A stretch of 64,000 bases of DNA from positions 372,001 to 436,000 of the forward strand of contig NZ_JAHBAY010000004.1 in NCBI RefSeq assembly GCF_018499875.1, written 5' to 3'. How positions within the stretch are numbered: the first letter of the stretch is position 1; every line of letters starts with the position of its first letter. The notes beneath the pieces were generated by a model. The model was not told the DNA's origin, searched no databases, and saw only the letters and a program-made list of their open reading frames with translations. This document shows positions 45,870 through 54,547 of the stretch, piece after piece. The DNA is from Kineosporia corallincola (lineage in GTDB: Bacteria > Actinomycetota > Actinomycetes > Actinomycetales > Kineosporiaceae). The translations under genes and the position numbers were made by a program.

Positions 45870-46266
45870 CGGATTCCTCCACAGCTCGGTGCACGCGGCC
45901 CGTTGGTTCGAACCGCATGGGCAGACGGGACCGCCCGGCGACGGGCTCGACCGTTCCACGAGCCTAGTGGGTTGTTTTGCACATAAATAGCTGAAGTGAG
46001 CATCGTGTCGAGGAATGGCGCTGACCAGCCCGGACGGCGTGTCGCGGTGCCGGAAGTGGTTCATGATCAACGATCTCGGTGCAGCGTCGGTGCGATAACT
46101 CGGTCCGGACACGCGGCAAGCTTTAACTCAGAGTTGAGGTCCACTACAGTGAGCGACGCCATTCGGAACCTCGGACGGCCCCGGGTCGTGCCCGCACGGA
46201 TCGCGCTACCGGCTCACCGGGATCTCAGGCCAGGAGGCTCGCGGAAGATGTGAGAGGGGTTTCGCC
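45870..46266. other. 397-base divergent intergenic region
   Basis: No gene seen. Holds AT-rich stretches near 45977-45993 on the GGDEF-EAL side and an inverted repeat AACTC-A-GAGTT at 46125-46135 towards the plus-strand operon, a possible operator. Confidence 0.55.
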
Positions 46267-46539
46267 GTGCCGGTGGACCTTTCGGCGGTCGACCTCTCGG
46301 GGGTGGCCGTCGGCGCCGTCGGAGTTCTCCTCGTCGTGCTCGGCTGCGCGGTGGCGCTTCTCGCGCTTCGCTACCGCAGGGAGAACGGTCAGCTGAGGGC
46401 GCGGAACACCGCGCTGTCGATGGAAAATGACCGCTGGCACGAGGATTTCGCCGCGGCCGCCGGCGAGCTGGCCGCCCTGCGCGACAACCTGCACGAGAAC
46501 TGTGCCTATCGTGGGGCACCCAGGGCGGAGGCGTCATGA
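46267..46539 (+). CDS. Small single-TM protein, partner of the repeat protein
   Basis: 90 residues. One membrane segment (about 12-34, [20 protein letters not shown]) and a charged helical tail ([20 protein letters not shown]) that could form a coiled coil. No family recognised. GTG 46267 has GAGAGGGG upstream. Its stop overlaps the repeat protein's start as ATGA, so the two are made together and may interact at the membrane. Confidence 0.72.
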   Translation: MPVDLSAVDLSGVAVGAVGVLLVVLGCAVALLALRYRRENGQLRARNTALSMENDRWHEDFAAAAGELAALRDNLHENCAYRGAPRAEAS

Positions 46540-49500
46540 GCGAATTGTCCGTCCGGGCCGAGGACGCCCGCCGCTTCGCGGGCGAGATGCTCTCCACCGC
46601 AGCGGATTCCGCCGAGCGCACTCGCGCCGAGCTGGAACGTCATCCGGGCCTGACCGTCGCCGCCCTCGGTGCGGCCGTGGGTCTGCTGGTGCTCCTGGTG
46701 CTGGTGATCCGCGCCGCGCACCGCAGCTCCCGGCGTCATCAGGCCGCGCAGCTGCGTGACGACCTGGTCGACGCCGTCCGGTTGGGCGAGATCGACATCA
46801 ACGACCTGCGTGTGTTCGCGATGATCGACTTCTGCGACCGGGTGGCCCGGGTCGGCCGGCGTCCGCACTCGGGCCGTCACGCCAGCTCCCGCCCGGTGCT
46901 CGACAGCGCGCTGGCCGGCAGCCTGCTCAGCGCGGTCGGCCCGGGCAGCCTGCTGCCGCCCGGTGGGCCGTTCTGGCCCTACGCCTCGCCCGAGCCGGGC
47001 GAGGTGGAGGTCAGTGACGTGTGGGTGCGGGCCGTCAGCCTCCAGCGTCAGGTCATGGGACGACGCGGCCGTTCCGGCGAGACCGTCGAGCCGGTCCCGA
47101 CTCCCGGTTCCGCCCCGCGCCGTCGCCGGCTGGTGTCGGTCCCGACCGGTGAGCTCCCGGTCGTCGGGGCGGAAAAGACCTCCACCGCCAAGGAATTGGG
47201 GACGACGAACGAAGCCCAGCCGGTGCCGGACATCGACCTGCGTGAGGTCCCGGCGCCGGGCGACCACCTTGAGGACGACGCAAGCCCCGCCCCCCACCTC
47301 CCCACCGCCGATGCCGCGGGTCGCGACTCCCTCACCGTCGGCGCCGCAGCGGCCGTGACCCTGGACGGTGCGCCCACGACTGACGCCGGGCGGACCGTCT
47401 CGGGCGCGGCCGACCTGGTTATGGCTGACCTGGATATGGCTGGCCTGGATATGGCTGGCCTGGATATGGCTGGCCTGGATATGGCTGGCCTGGATATGGC
47501 TGGCCTGGTTGCGGCCGCCCTGGATGGTGTGGCCTCGGGCGGAGCTGCCTCGGGCGGAGCTGCCTCGGGCGAGGTCCGCTTGGGTGCTGCCGGATTGAAT
47601 GCGGCTACCCCTGACCTGGCTGCCCTGAAAGAGACCGGTCCGAGCGTGAGCGGCCTGGACGGAGTCGGCACGGACAGGACGGTCGCCGGTGCGCTGAGCA
47701 TGGCCGACGCTGACCCGGTTGTCGTGAATGCGCCGGGCGCGAACGAGTCCGGCGCGAGCGCGGACGGTGCCGGGGAACAGGTCGTGGACGCGACCGGTCC
47801 CGCCGACCGCGATGCGGTTGATGCCGGGGAAGCTCCGGACGGACGGGTGGATGTCCCCGCCGCGAGCGCCCCTGCCGCAGCGGTTGCCGAGCGAGCCTTC
47901 GACCCGTTGACCGACCCGTTGAGCGATCCCTTCCTGGCGGCGGACGAGGCACCGTCGGAGATCCTGGAGCCGGTGTTCTTCGCCGCCGCCCAGGCCAAGT
48001 GGGCCGCGGAATGGACGGCGCGCCGGACCGTCACCGAGCAGTGGGGCACGGGCGCAGAGGCGCCCGGGAGCGGGGAACTCGTCGCCGAACTGGGATCTGC
48101 CGAACTGGGAGCTGCCGAGTCGGGAGCCGCCGAGCCCCTTGGCGCCATGACCAGCGGCACCGGTCAGGAACGCACCGGTCAGGAACGCATCGGGCAGGAG
48201 CGCATCGGGCAGGAACGCATCGGGCAGGAACGCATCGGGCAGGAACGCATCGGGCAGGAGCGCATCGGGCAGGAACGCATCGGGCAGGAACGCATCGGGC
48301 AGGAACGCATCGGGCAGGAACGCATCGCCCTGGAGCGTGCTGAGCTGGAGCGCGTCGAGCTGGAGTGTGCTGGGCCGGAGCGTGTCCAGCTGGAGCGTGC
48401 TGAGCTCGAGCCCGCCGACCCGGAGAGTGCCGAGCTGGAGCGCGGAGAGCTGGAGCGTGCCGAGCTGGAGCGTGCCGAGCTGGGGCGCGCTGAGCTGGAG
48501 CGCACCGAGCTTCGTGAGCGGTCCGGCGGCGGAGCGCTCCGGGTGACCGTGGGGACCGGGGTCTGGGTGCCTCCCACCGTCGGTGCCCGTGGTGTGGGCG
48601 AGGAGCGGGCCATCGATCTGCGTCCTCTGGAGGCTCCGCGGCGCATCGACCTGACCCAGCTCGAACGGGAACAGACCAACTCCGGTGATGACGACGCCGC
48701 CCCGGCCGCGGCACGGGCGGGGGAGATGGCGTCCGCCGTGACCGGGACCGGGACGCCTGAGGCCGCGACCATGAGAGCAGCGGCGGCGCGGGGCGGCGAG
48801 GCTCTGCCTGCCGCGACGACCGTGCCCGCAACAGAGGCGTCCATGGCGACGGCGCCCGCAACGTCAGGGTCCGCAATGCCGGCGTCCGTGACGACGGGGT
48901 CCGCGGCGTCAGCATCCACGACGACGGCGCCCGCAACGACGGCGCCCGCAACGACGGCGCCCGCAACGCCGACCCCATTGCCCCCGACCCCGGCGCCCCC
49001 AGCGCCGGCGGTGCCTGCCGCGACGGTGGGCGCTACGTCTCGGGGTGGGCGTGTGGCTTCGGAGGGTAGGGCGTCGTCCCCGTCGACGGGTGGTGCCGCC
49101 GGGCCGTACGGCCGGGCGCGGGAAGACCGTGCTGACGGCGGCCTCGGTCGGGATGCTCTCACCCCGACCGAGGGGGGCGGCGCTCGGGTGCCGGTCTCGG
49201 CGGGGGAGCGGCCGCCGGCGCCGGAGACGAATCCGATTCCGCTGCCGTCCCGGTCCCGGCAGCCAGGCCGGCCGGCCTGGCCCGCGGGGCGGGGAACGGC
49301 CGCGGAATCGGTGAACGGAGTTGAGGGGGATGAGGTTTCGTCGTCCTCAGGCAGTCTGGAGCTGCGGCCGCGCTGGATGGCGTCGCGGGAGCGGGACGCG
49401 CTGGTCGGGGGCGTCGTGGAGCCGGCCGGCAGCATCCTCGACCCGAAGGACGACGACGGCCGGGGCGGGTTCTGGGGACGCCGGCCCGCCCGCCGCCCCC

Positions 49501-49643
49501 GCACGTCGCTCACCGCGGTGACCGGGCACGGCAAACCGCCGGGCGCTCTGGTGCCGTTCACCGGGCAGCTCCCGGTGCAGGGCGGCACCGGGGAGGACGT
49601 GCGTGACGTGCGTGAGCCGGAGGACGAGCCGGTGCGGCGCTGA
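46536..49643 (+). CDS. 1035-residue membrane-anchored protein with four pentapeptide repeat arrays
   Basis: No known family. A short N-terminus, one TM (about 40-60, [20 protein letters not shown]), then a conserved-looking segment of about 110 residues ([20 protein letters not shown]), followed by about 800 residues of low complexity. Repeats with period five: LDMAG (299-323), GQERI (543-597), an LERAE-like set (599-658) and TTAPA (796-810), each encoded by a different 15-bp tandem array. The first resembles the A(D/N)Lxx pentapeptide pattern only loosely. The C-terminal about 110 residues are again less repetitive ([19 protein letters not shown]). Function unknown; a structural or adhesive role is a guess. 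Confidence 0.75.
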   Translation: MSELSVRAEDARRFAGEMLSTAADSAERTRAELERHPGLTVAALGAAVGLLVLLVLVIRAAHRSSRRHQAAQLRDDLVDAVRLGEIDINDLRVFAMIDFCDRVARVGRRPHSGRHASSRPVLDSALAGSLLSAVGPGSLLPPGGPFWPYASPEPGEVEVSDVWVRAVSLQRQVMGRRGRSGETVEPVPTPGSAPRRRRLVSVPTGELPVVGAEKTSTAKELGTTNEAQPVPDIDLREVPAPGDHLEDDASPAPHLPTADAAGRDSLTVGAAAAVTLDGAPTTDAGRTVSGAADLVMADLDMAGLDMAGLDMAGLDMAGLDMAGLVAAALDGVASGGAASGGAASGEVRLGAAGLNAATPDLAALKETGPSVSGLDGVGTDRTVAGALSMADADPVVVNAPGANESGASADGAGEQVVDATGPADRDAVDAGEAPDGRVDVPAASAPAAAVAERAFDPLTDPLSDPFLAADEAPSEILEPVFFAAAQAKWAAEWTARRTVTEQWGTGAEAPGSGELVAELGSAELGAAESGAAEPLGAMTSGTGQERTGQERIGQERIGQERIGQERIGQERIGQERIGQERIGQERIGQERIGQERIALERAELERVELECAGPERVQLERAELEPADPESAELERGELERAELERAELGRAELERTELRERSGGGALRVTVGTGVWVPPTVGARGVGEERAIDLRPLEAPRRIDLTQLEREQTNSGDDDAAPAAARAGEMASAVTGTGTPEAATMRAAAARGGEALPAATTVPATEASMATAPATSGSAMPASVTTGSAASASTTTAPATTAPATTAPATPTPLPPTPAPPAPAVPAATVGATSRGGRVASEGRASSPSTGGAAGPYGRAREDRADGGLGRDALTPTEGGGARVPVSAGERPPAPETNPIPLPSRSRQPGRPAWPAGRGTAAESVNGVEGDEVSSSSGSLELRPRWMASRERDALVGGVVEPAGSILDPKDDDGRGGFWGRRPARRPRTSLTAVTGHGKPPGALVPFTGQLPVQGGTGEDVRDVREPEDEPVRR
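47430..47504 (+). repeat. Five exact copies of a 15-bp unit (LDMAG)
   Basis: Unit CTGGATATGGCTGGC, five perfect copies in frame, preceded by one degenerate copy at 47415-47429. Encodes residues 299-323 of the repeat protein. Confidence 0.95.
48162..48326 (+). repeat. Eleven copies of a 15-bp unit ([10 protein letters not shown])
   Basis: Unit GG(T/G)CAGGA(A/G)CGCATC; the first copy encodes GQERT and the other ten GQERI. The blocks 48181-48240 and 48241-48300 are identical 60-mers, so the array also has a four-unit super-repeat. Confidence 0.95.
48330..48509 (+). repeat. Twelve degenerate 15-bp units (LERAE-like)
   Basis: Follows the GQERI array after one codon. Units read [20 protein letters not shown] and similar. 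Strongly charged, with E/R spacing that favours a long single helix. Confidence 0.85.
48921..48965 (+). repeat. Three exact 15-bp units (TTAPA)
   Basis: Unit ACGACGGCGCCCGCA in frame within a wider Ala/Thr/Pro-rich stretch, resembling a flexible wall-spanning linker. Confidence 0.9.
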
Positions 49644-50120
49644 CGTCGTCCCCGGTTGTGAAGGTCTTGCATACCGGTGCGTGACAGAACCATTGGTGCA
49701 CCCCTGCACTACCCGGAAATTACATCGCGGGATGTCCTGAATTGATCCGGCATCTGCCTTGGTTGCCAGGGGCACCGACCTGCTGTCCGAAGACCGGCCA
49801 GTGCCCGATGAGGCGGTATCCACCCGCACAGGGGTCGGGTGGATACCGGCCGTCGCCGGACGGCATCATGTGGCTCCCCGCACGTCCATAATGCTTGCTG
49901 GACCGAGCCTTTGCCGTGCCTGCGCAGTGTCTCTGCGACGGCGGTGCAGTACCCGGGACTTTGCTGGGATCGCCGAGATCACATACGGATACCACTTTCT
50001 TTCCGTCGTCAATGGGTCGTTCGTGCCGTACCTTGCGGGGACCGGTGACAGATCCGGGCGAATGAGCGAAAGTGGAAGTCATGTGTGCGGTGCGCGGACT
50101 TCCCGGGAAGGACTGCGCGG
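49644..50120. other. 477-base intergenic region
   Basis: No gene supported; several short frames on both strands do not look like proteins. It contains the hairpin at 49814-49848 and presumably the promoter of the FHA gene. Confidence 0.55.
49814..49848. repeat. 13-bp perfect hairpin
   Basis: Arms 49814-49826 and 49836-49848 with a 9-base loop. No T-run, about 170 bases after the repeat-protein stop and 270 before the FHA gene. It may be a terminator without a T-tract, or an operator or RNA element. Confidence 0.7.
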
Positions 50121-50966
50121 ATGGGGCAGATGAGCATGACCCAGCAGGTGCCTAGTGGCGCGATGAGCCAGCCGCCGTTCGTTGAGGTGCCGTCGGCCGC
50201 CGTGCTCTTCTCCGTGGAGGAGGGACGGGTGCGTCGCGCCGTTCCGCCCGGCCAGGAGGTCACGGTGGGCCGTAGCCGCGCCTGCGACCTGCGCGTCGCC
50301 TTCGAGCCCGAGGACGACCACGTCTCCCGCCACAGCGCCACGCTGCGGGTGCTGGCCGACTGCGTGCTGATCCGCAACGTCTCCTCGTCCAAACTGATCT
50401 CGCTGCGCCCGCTCACCGGCGCCGCCCGCACGGTCGAGCCCGGCGCGGCCACCACCTCGCTGCCCTGGCGCCAGTTCGACGTCGTCATCACCGGCCGCTT
50501 CGGCCGGGACTACGTCGTGCACGTGGACGCCCGCGGCCTGCCGCCGTCGAGCACCGCGCTGGAGGAGGAGTCGGACTCCTCGCCCACCGTGGTCGTGCCC
50601 CCGATCATGCTCACCCCGGCCCAGCGTCGCCTGCTCACCGCGCTCTGTGAGCCGCTGCTCACCCGTTCCGGCACCCAGGCCAGCGCCGCCACCTACCGTC
50701 AGGTGGCCGAGCGCGTCGGGCGCCGTCCCGGATACGTGCGCAACGTGTTCAAGCAGGTGCGCGAGAAGCTGGACAGCCACGGCGTGCCCGGCCTGGTCTC
50801 CCGCGAGCGGCCGGACGCCGCCGAGGACTTCCGGCTGCCGCTGGCGATGTGGGCCATCCGCAGCGGCACCATCACCCACGCCGACCTGGCCCAGGCCCAG
50901 ACCTGGTTCGCGGCGGCCGCGGCCAACCCGCAGCCCGATCATCCGGACGACGACGAAGAGCTCTAA
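50121..50966 (+). CDS. FHA-domain protein with C-terminal helix-turn-helix
   Basis: 281 residues. An FHA domain (about 35-110) keeps the phosphothreonine-binding residues: R51 in TVGRSRACDL and S69/H71 in HVSRHSATL. The second half (YRQVAERVGRRPGYVRNVFK) resembles a winged helix, so it may be a regulator responding to Ser/Thr kinase signalling. Three close ATGs exist; 50121 is best placed for GGAAGGA. Its stop overlaps the convergent glycosylphosphotransferase stop by four bases. Confidence 0.82.
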   Translation: MGQMSMTQQVPSGAMSQPPFVEVPSAAVLFSVEEGRVRRAVPPGQEVTVGRSRACDLRVAFEPEDDHVSRHSATLRVLADCVLIRNVSSSKLISLRPLTGAARTVEPGAATTSLPWRQFDVVITGRFGRDYVVHVDARGLPPSSTALEEESDSSPTVVVPPIMLTPAQRRLLTALCEPLLTRSGTQASAATYRQVAERVGRRPGYVRNVFKQVREKLDSHGVPGLVSRERPDAAEDFRLPLAMWAIRSGTITHADLAQAQTWFAAAAANPQPDHPDDDEEL

Positions 50967-52633
50967 TACGCTCCCTGCCCCTTGACCACCGCGCGCACGG
51001 TGCGCCAGAGGATGCTCAGGTCGAGCGTCATCGACCAGTTGTCCACGTAGCGCAGGTCGAGCAGGAGCGACTGCTCCCAGCTCAGGTCGGAGCGGCCGGA
51101 CACCTGCCAGAGCCCGGTCATGCCCGGCCGCACCCGCAGCCGGCGCACCGCGTCGCTGGAGTAGCCCGCCACCTCGCTGGGCAGCGGCGGGCGCGGGCCG
51201 ACCAGCGACATGTCGCCCTTGGCCACGTTGATCAGCTGGGGCAGCTCGTCGAGGGAGTAGCGGCGCAGCACCGAGCCGAGCGGGGTGACCCGAGGGTCGG
51301 CGCGCATCTTGAACAGCACCCCGTTGCCGTCGTCGGCGGCGCTCAGGTCGGTGAGGCGGCGCTCGGCGTCGGTGACCATCGAGCGGAACTTGTAGATCGA
51401 GAACTCCCGCCCGCCCACGCCGACCCGGGTCTGCCGGAAGAACGCCGGGCCCGGGCTGGTCAGCCGCACCGCCAGGGCCAGGCCGATCAGCAGGGGCGAC
51501 AGGGCCAGCAGGATCGCGGTGCCGAGCAGCCGGTCGAACGCGGCCTTGAGCAGCAGGTCCCCGCCGTCGGCGGTGGGCTGCTCGAGGTGCAGCAGCGACA
51601 GGCCGGCCAGCGGCCGGATCGACAGCCGGGGCCCGGCCACCTCGACGATGCCGGGGGAGACGACCAGCTCCACGTCCCGGTCCTCCAGCTCCCAGGCCAG
51701 CTCGCGCAGCGGATGCCCCCACAGGTCGGGGTGCGAGACCACGGCCACCACGTGCGCGCCGGTGGCGTCGACCGCGGCCAGCACGTCGTCGGGGCCGCCC
51801 ATCACCGGCACGCCGTCCACGTCGCTGGGGGTGACCGGGCTGGTGGCCAGGCAGACGCCCACCGGCACCATGCCCCGGTAGGTGGTGTTGCGCAGCAGGT
51901 GCACCAGCTCGACGGCGCCCTCGGCGTCGCCCAGCACGATGGTGCGCTCCAGGCCGATCCCGGCGGCCCGGGCGTGGTGCAGCCGGATGCGCAGGACCTT
52001 GCGCACGGCCAGCGCGCCGCACACGGTGACCGGCACAGCGAAGATCACCACCGAGCGGGACACGTTGCTGCGGGACAGGTACGAGGTGACGGCGATGGTC
52101 GCGAACAGCACCACGCCGGAGCGCAGCACCCGCTGGAACTCCTCGGTGCCGGCCCCGAGGAAGCGCCGTTCGTAGACCCGGTCCAGGCCGGCGATGCCGA
52201 TCCAGATCAGCGGCAGCACGATCGGCACCCAGGACCAGCGGCCCGGAGCCTCGCCGTCGAACCGCAGCAGGATGGCCAGCAGAGCTGCGGCGCCGGCGCA
52301 CAGCGCGTCGGCCACCAGCACGTCGCGGCGGTATCGGTTGAGGGCCACCCGGGCGTCGATGTCGGCGTGCCGGGGGAGACCCCGCGCGCCGGCGTCCGAC
52401 GGTCCGGAGAGCCCGGAGACTGCACCCGCACTGCCCGCAAGGCCGGGTGCGCCGCCAGGGCCGGGATCGGCGCCTTCTCCGGGAATGCTGTGATCGCCGG
52501 GATACGCGTGGTGATCGGTGCCGGTGGGGTTGCTCTTACCCCGAGGTTGTACACGCCGGGACGTCAAGACAAACCCCCAGAGCGGTCTAGTCGGGTCAAT
52601 GCCGTGGCTCTCAGCGGCGGTCCGGGCGATCAC
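50963..52633 (-). CDS. Polyprenyl glycosylphosphotransferase, copy 2
   Basis: Up to 556 residues, same plan as copy 1: about five TMs, a CoA-binding-like domain containing VSPGIVEVAGPRLSIRPLAG, then one TM and the transferase domain (YKFRSMVTDAE, RYSLDELPQLINV, SLVGPRPPLPSEVAGYS, VRPGMTGLWQVSGRSDLSW). It should prime a lipid-linked glycan on undecaprenyl phosphate. The start is uncertain: GTG 52633, or TTG 52567, which has GGGGG six bases ahead. The first about 80 residues are Gly/Pro-rich. Divergent from the second two-TM protein. Confidence 0.92.
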   Translation of the reverse strand: MIARTAAESHGIDPTRPLWGFVLTSRRVQPRGKSNPTGTDHHAYPGDHSIPGEGADPGPGGAPGLAGSAGAVSGLSGPSDAGARGLPRHADIDARVALNRYRRDVLVADALCAGAAALLAILLRFDGEAPGRWSWVPIVLPLIWIGIAGLDRVYERRFLGAGTEEFQRVLRSGVVLFATIAVTSYLSRSNVSRSVVIFAVPVTVCGALAVRKVLRIRLHHARAAGIGLERTIVLGDAEGAVELVHLLRNTTYRGMVPVGVCLATSPVTPSDVDGVPVMGGPDDVLAAVDATGAHVVAVVSHPDLWGHPLRELAWELEDRDVELVVSPGIVEVAGPRLSIRPLAGLSLLHLEQPTADGGDLLLKAAFDRLLGTAILLALSPLLIGLALAVRLTSPGPAFFRQTRVGVGGREFSIYKFRSMVTDAERRLTDLSAADDGNGVLFKMRADPRVTPLGSVLRRYSLDELPQLINVAKGDMSLVGPRPPLPSEVAGYSSDAVRRLRVRPGMTGLWQVSGRSDLSWEQSLLLDLRYVDNWSMTLDLSILWRTVRAVVKGQGAY

Positions 52634-52942
52634 ACCCTAGGGCAATTCATCACTGCCCGAGGTTGCTTATTCACACTTGGTGACGTGAATGTTCCCGCTG
52701 GTCAGAGCTATGCGCTGAATGCCGGAATTGGGGTGAATCTGACGGCCGCTTTGCGTCGTCCCCGATTGTCTTGAGCCGCCCCGGGACAAAGTGACGAGGG
52801 AAAGATCGTGTGACTCGCCCCGTCCTGTCGCTCTTGGGCCAATACTCGGTGCATCATCTAGAGCGGATACACCTGGACGGGTGAAACTCTGTCCTCGGGG
52901 TAACCCGTAACCAAGGGTCAGTGAGCGACGCAGGGAGCCCGA
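52634..52942. other. 309-base divergent promoter region
   Basis: No gene seen. It lies between copy 2 of the priming enzyme and the two-TM paralogue, matching the arrangement at 37.7-38.4 kb. I found no long motif shared by the two regions by eye. Confidence 0.55.
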
Positions 52943-54481
52943 ATGCCGCCCTCGGAGACTTCGCGACACCGCGGAGGCAGGACCACGGCCGAGGCCACGC
53001 CCCGGCTGATCTCCAGCGCCCCGCCTGAGGTCAGGGTGCGCCAGGCGCTCCAGCCACCGTGGTCGGCGCAGCGCAGACCGGCCGGCCCCGAGCGGCCCTT
53101 CGTGGTCGCGGGCGACGGCATCACCCGGCAGCTCTGCTCGGCCATCCACCTGAACGCCTCGTTCGGCGGCGAGGTGCTCAACGACTTCGTCTACCCGGAC
53201 TGGAAGGCGATGGCGCCGAACTGGCACATCGACGCCGTGGCGCTGGCCCGGCACGCCGCCCAGGCCAAGCAGCGCCGCGAGACCCGCGACGTGTGGCTGC
53301 TCGTGGTCACCGCCGTGGTGGCGATCGTCCTGGAGATCGCCCTGGTCTCCATCTTCACCGGCGACCTCGGCCCGGGCGGCCTGCTGCTGCTCGGCCTGTC
53401 CGCCCTGGTCGGCTCCTACCTGGCCGGGTTCCTGATCATCTGGCGGCACTACCGGGCGGTGCACGACTCGGCGCTCGCCTCGATCGGCATCCGCGGCCTC
53501 GACGCCGTCGAGCCACCCCCACTACCTGAAGACGTCGAACAGGCCATCCGCGACTCCGGCCGGGCCAACGTCGTGGTGTTCGCCGGCAAGACGCCGTTCA
53601 ACGGCTCAGGGGAGCAGATCGACCACTGGAGCTTCACCGTCGACACCCGGGTCGGCACGCTCGACGCGGGCCTGGGCAAGCGTGGCGAGCCGAAGCCGTT
53701 CGAGGCCATCGACCTGCACCGCTACCTGCTCGAGCAGATCCCGCTGACGATGGAGAACAAGCCGCGCACCGGTCACCGGCTGTACGTGATCGGCGGCCAC
53801 GCCCGCACCGTCGGCGGCCTGTTCCGCTCCGGCCCGGTGCCCGACGACCGGGACTACGAGCTGCGGTTCCGCCGGCCGATCTCGGTGGTGCGGCCCGAGG
53901 TGATCGAGAAGTCGCTGCGCACCCAGCACCGGTCCGCCCGGCCCTACACCTATTTCGAGGTCACCGGCTGGGACGGCCAGGTCGTCGTCACCCTGTTCGT
54001 GCGGGTGGAGAAGCGCGGCCCGATGCTCGAGGTGGAGATGTCGGTGTGCGCGCTGCGGCCGCTCAAGGGCGACTACGGCGACGTGGTGAAGATCCCGGTC
54101 GGTCCCGGCGCCTACCGGCTGCCGTTGCTGCGCACCGTGTTCCCGATGGTCTGGCCGCTGCTGTGGGGCAGCCCGTCGCGGGCGATCCGCAAGATCCGCA
54201 TGGACCGGCAGGAGACCGCCGACCGCCTCGACCTGGACCAGGAACTGGAAGAGCGCAACGACCTGAGCTGGGCCGCCTCGCCGAGCCTGCGCGACCGCAC
54301 GGCCGCCGCACAGAACGGCAACCACTTCGGCGCGGCCGACGAGCGCATCTACCACAACGCGTTCAAGCGCCGCGGAATCGACGTGCTGCGCGAGTTCCTG
54401 GTGGAGCACGACGTGGACGTGAAGGAGTTCGACCTGGCGGCGTCGTTCATGGTGCCCGGGGTCAGCACGCCCAGCTCATAA
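52943..54481 (+). CDS. Two-TM protein of unknown family, copy 2
   Basis: 512 residues. Blocks shared with copy 1: APNWHIDAVALARHAAQAKQ, then two TMs (WLLVVTAVVAIVLEIALVSI and GGLLLLGLSALVGSYLAGFL), RTGHRLYVIGG, DGQVVVTLFVRVEKRG and VEMSVCALRPLKGDYGDVVK. The C-terminus ends with LREFLVEHDVDVKEF, like copy 1's EEFLTSRGVDTAEF. The soluble domain after the TMs has mixed alpha/beta character. ATG 52943 has GGGAG upstream. Role unknown; likely tied to the adjacent glycan-priming enzyme. Confidence 0.75.
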   Translation: MPPSETSRHRGGRTTAEATPRLISSAPPEVRVRQALQPPWSAQRRPAGPERPFVVAGDGITRQLCSAIHLNASFGGEVLNDFVYPDWKAMAPNWHIDAVALARHAAQAKQRRETRDVWLLVVTAVVAIVLEIALVSIFTGDLGPGGLLLLGLSALVGSYLAGFLIIWRHYRAVHDSALASIGIRGLDAVEPPPLPEDVEQAIRDSGRANVVVFAGKTPFNGSGEQIDHWSFTVDTRVGTLDAGLGKRGEPKPFEAIDLHRYLLEQIPLTMENKPRTGHRLYVIGGHARTVGGLFRSGPVPDDRDYELRFRRPISVVRPEVIEKSLRTQHRSARPYTYFEVTGWDGQVVVTLFVRVEKRGPMLEVEMSVCALRPLKGDYGDVVKIPVGPGAYRLPLLRTVFPMVWPLLWGSPSRAIRKIRMDRQETADRLDLDQELEERNDLSWAASPSLRDRTAAAQNGNHFGAADERIYHNAFKRRGIDVLREFLVEHDVDVKEFDLAASFMVPGVSTPSS

Positions 54482-54547
54482 AATCGCATAGCCCGCGTAC
54501 AGGTAACGGTCGGCCGCCGTGCAGGGGCCGGGTGAACAGTTCTCACC

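Noticed and set aside
48162-48509. Repeats as a CRISPR array
   Set aside because: Units are contiguous 15-mers in a reading frame, without spacers.
49720-50082. Minus-strand frame of about 120 residues
   Set aside because: Composition is not protein-like and there is no ribosome site.
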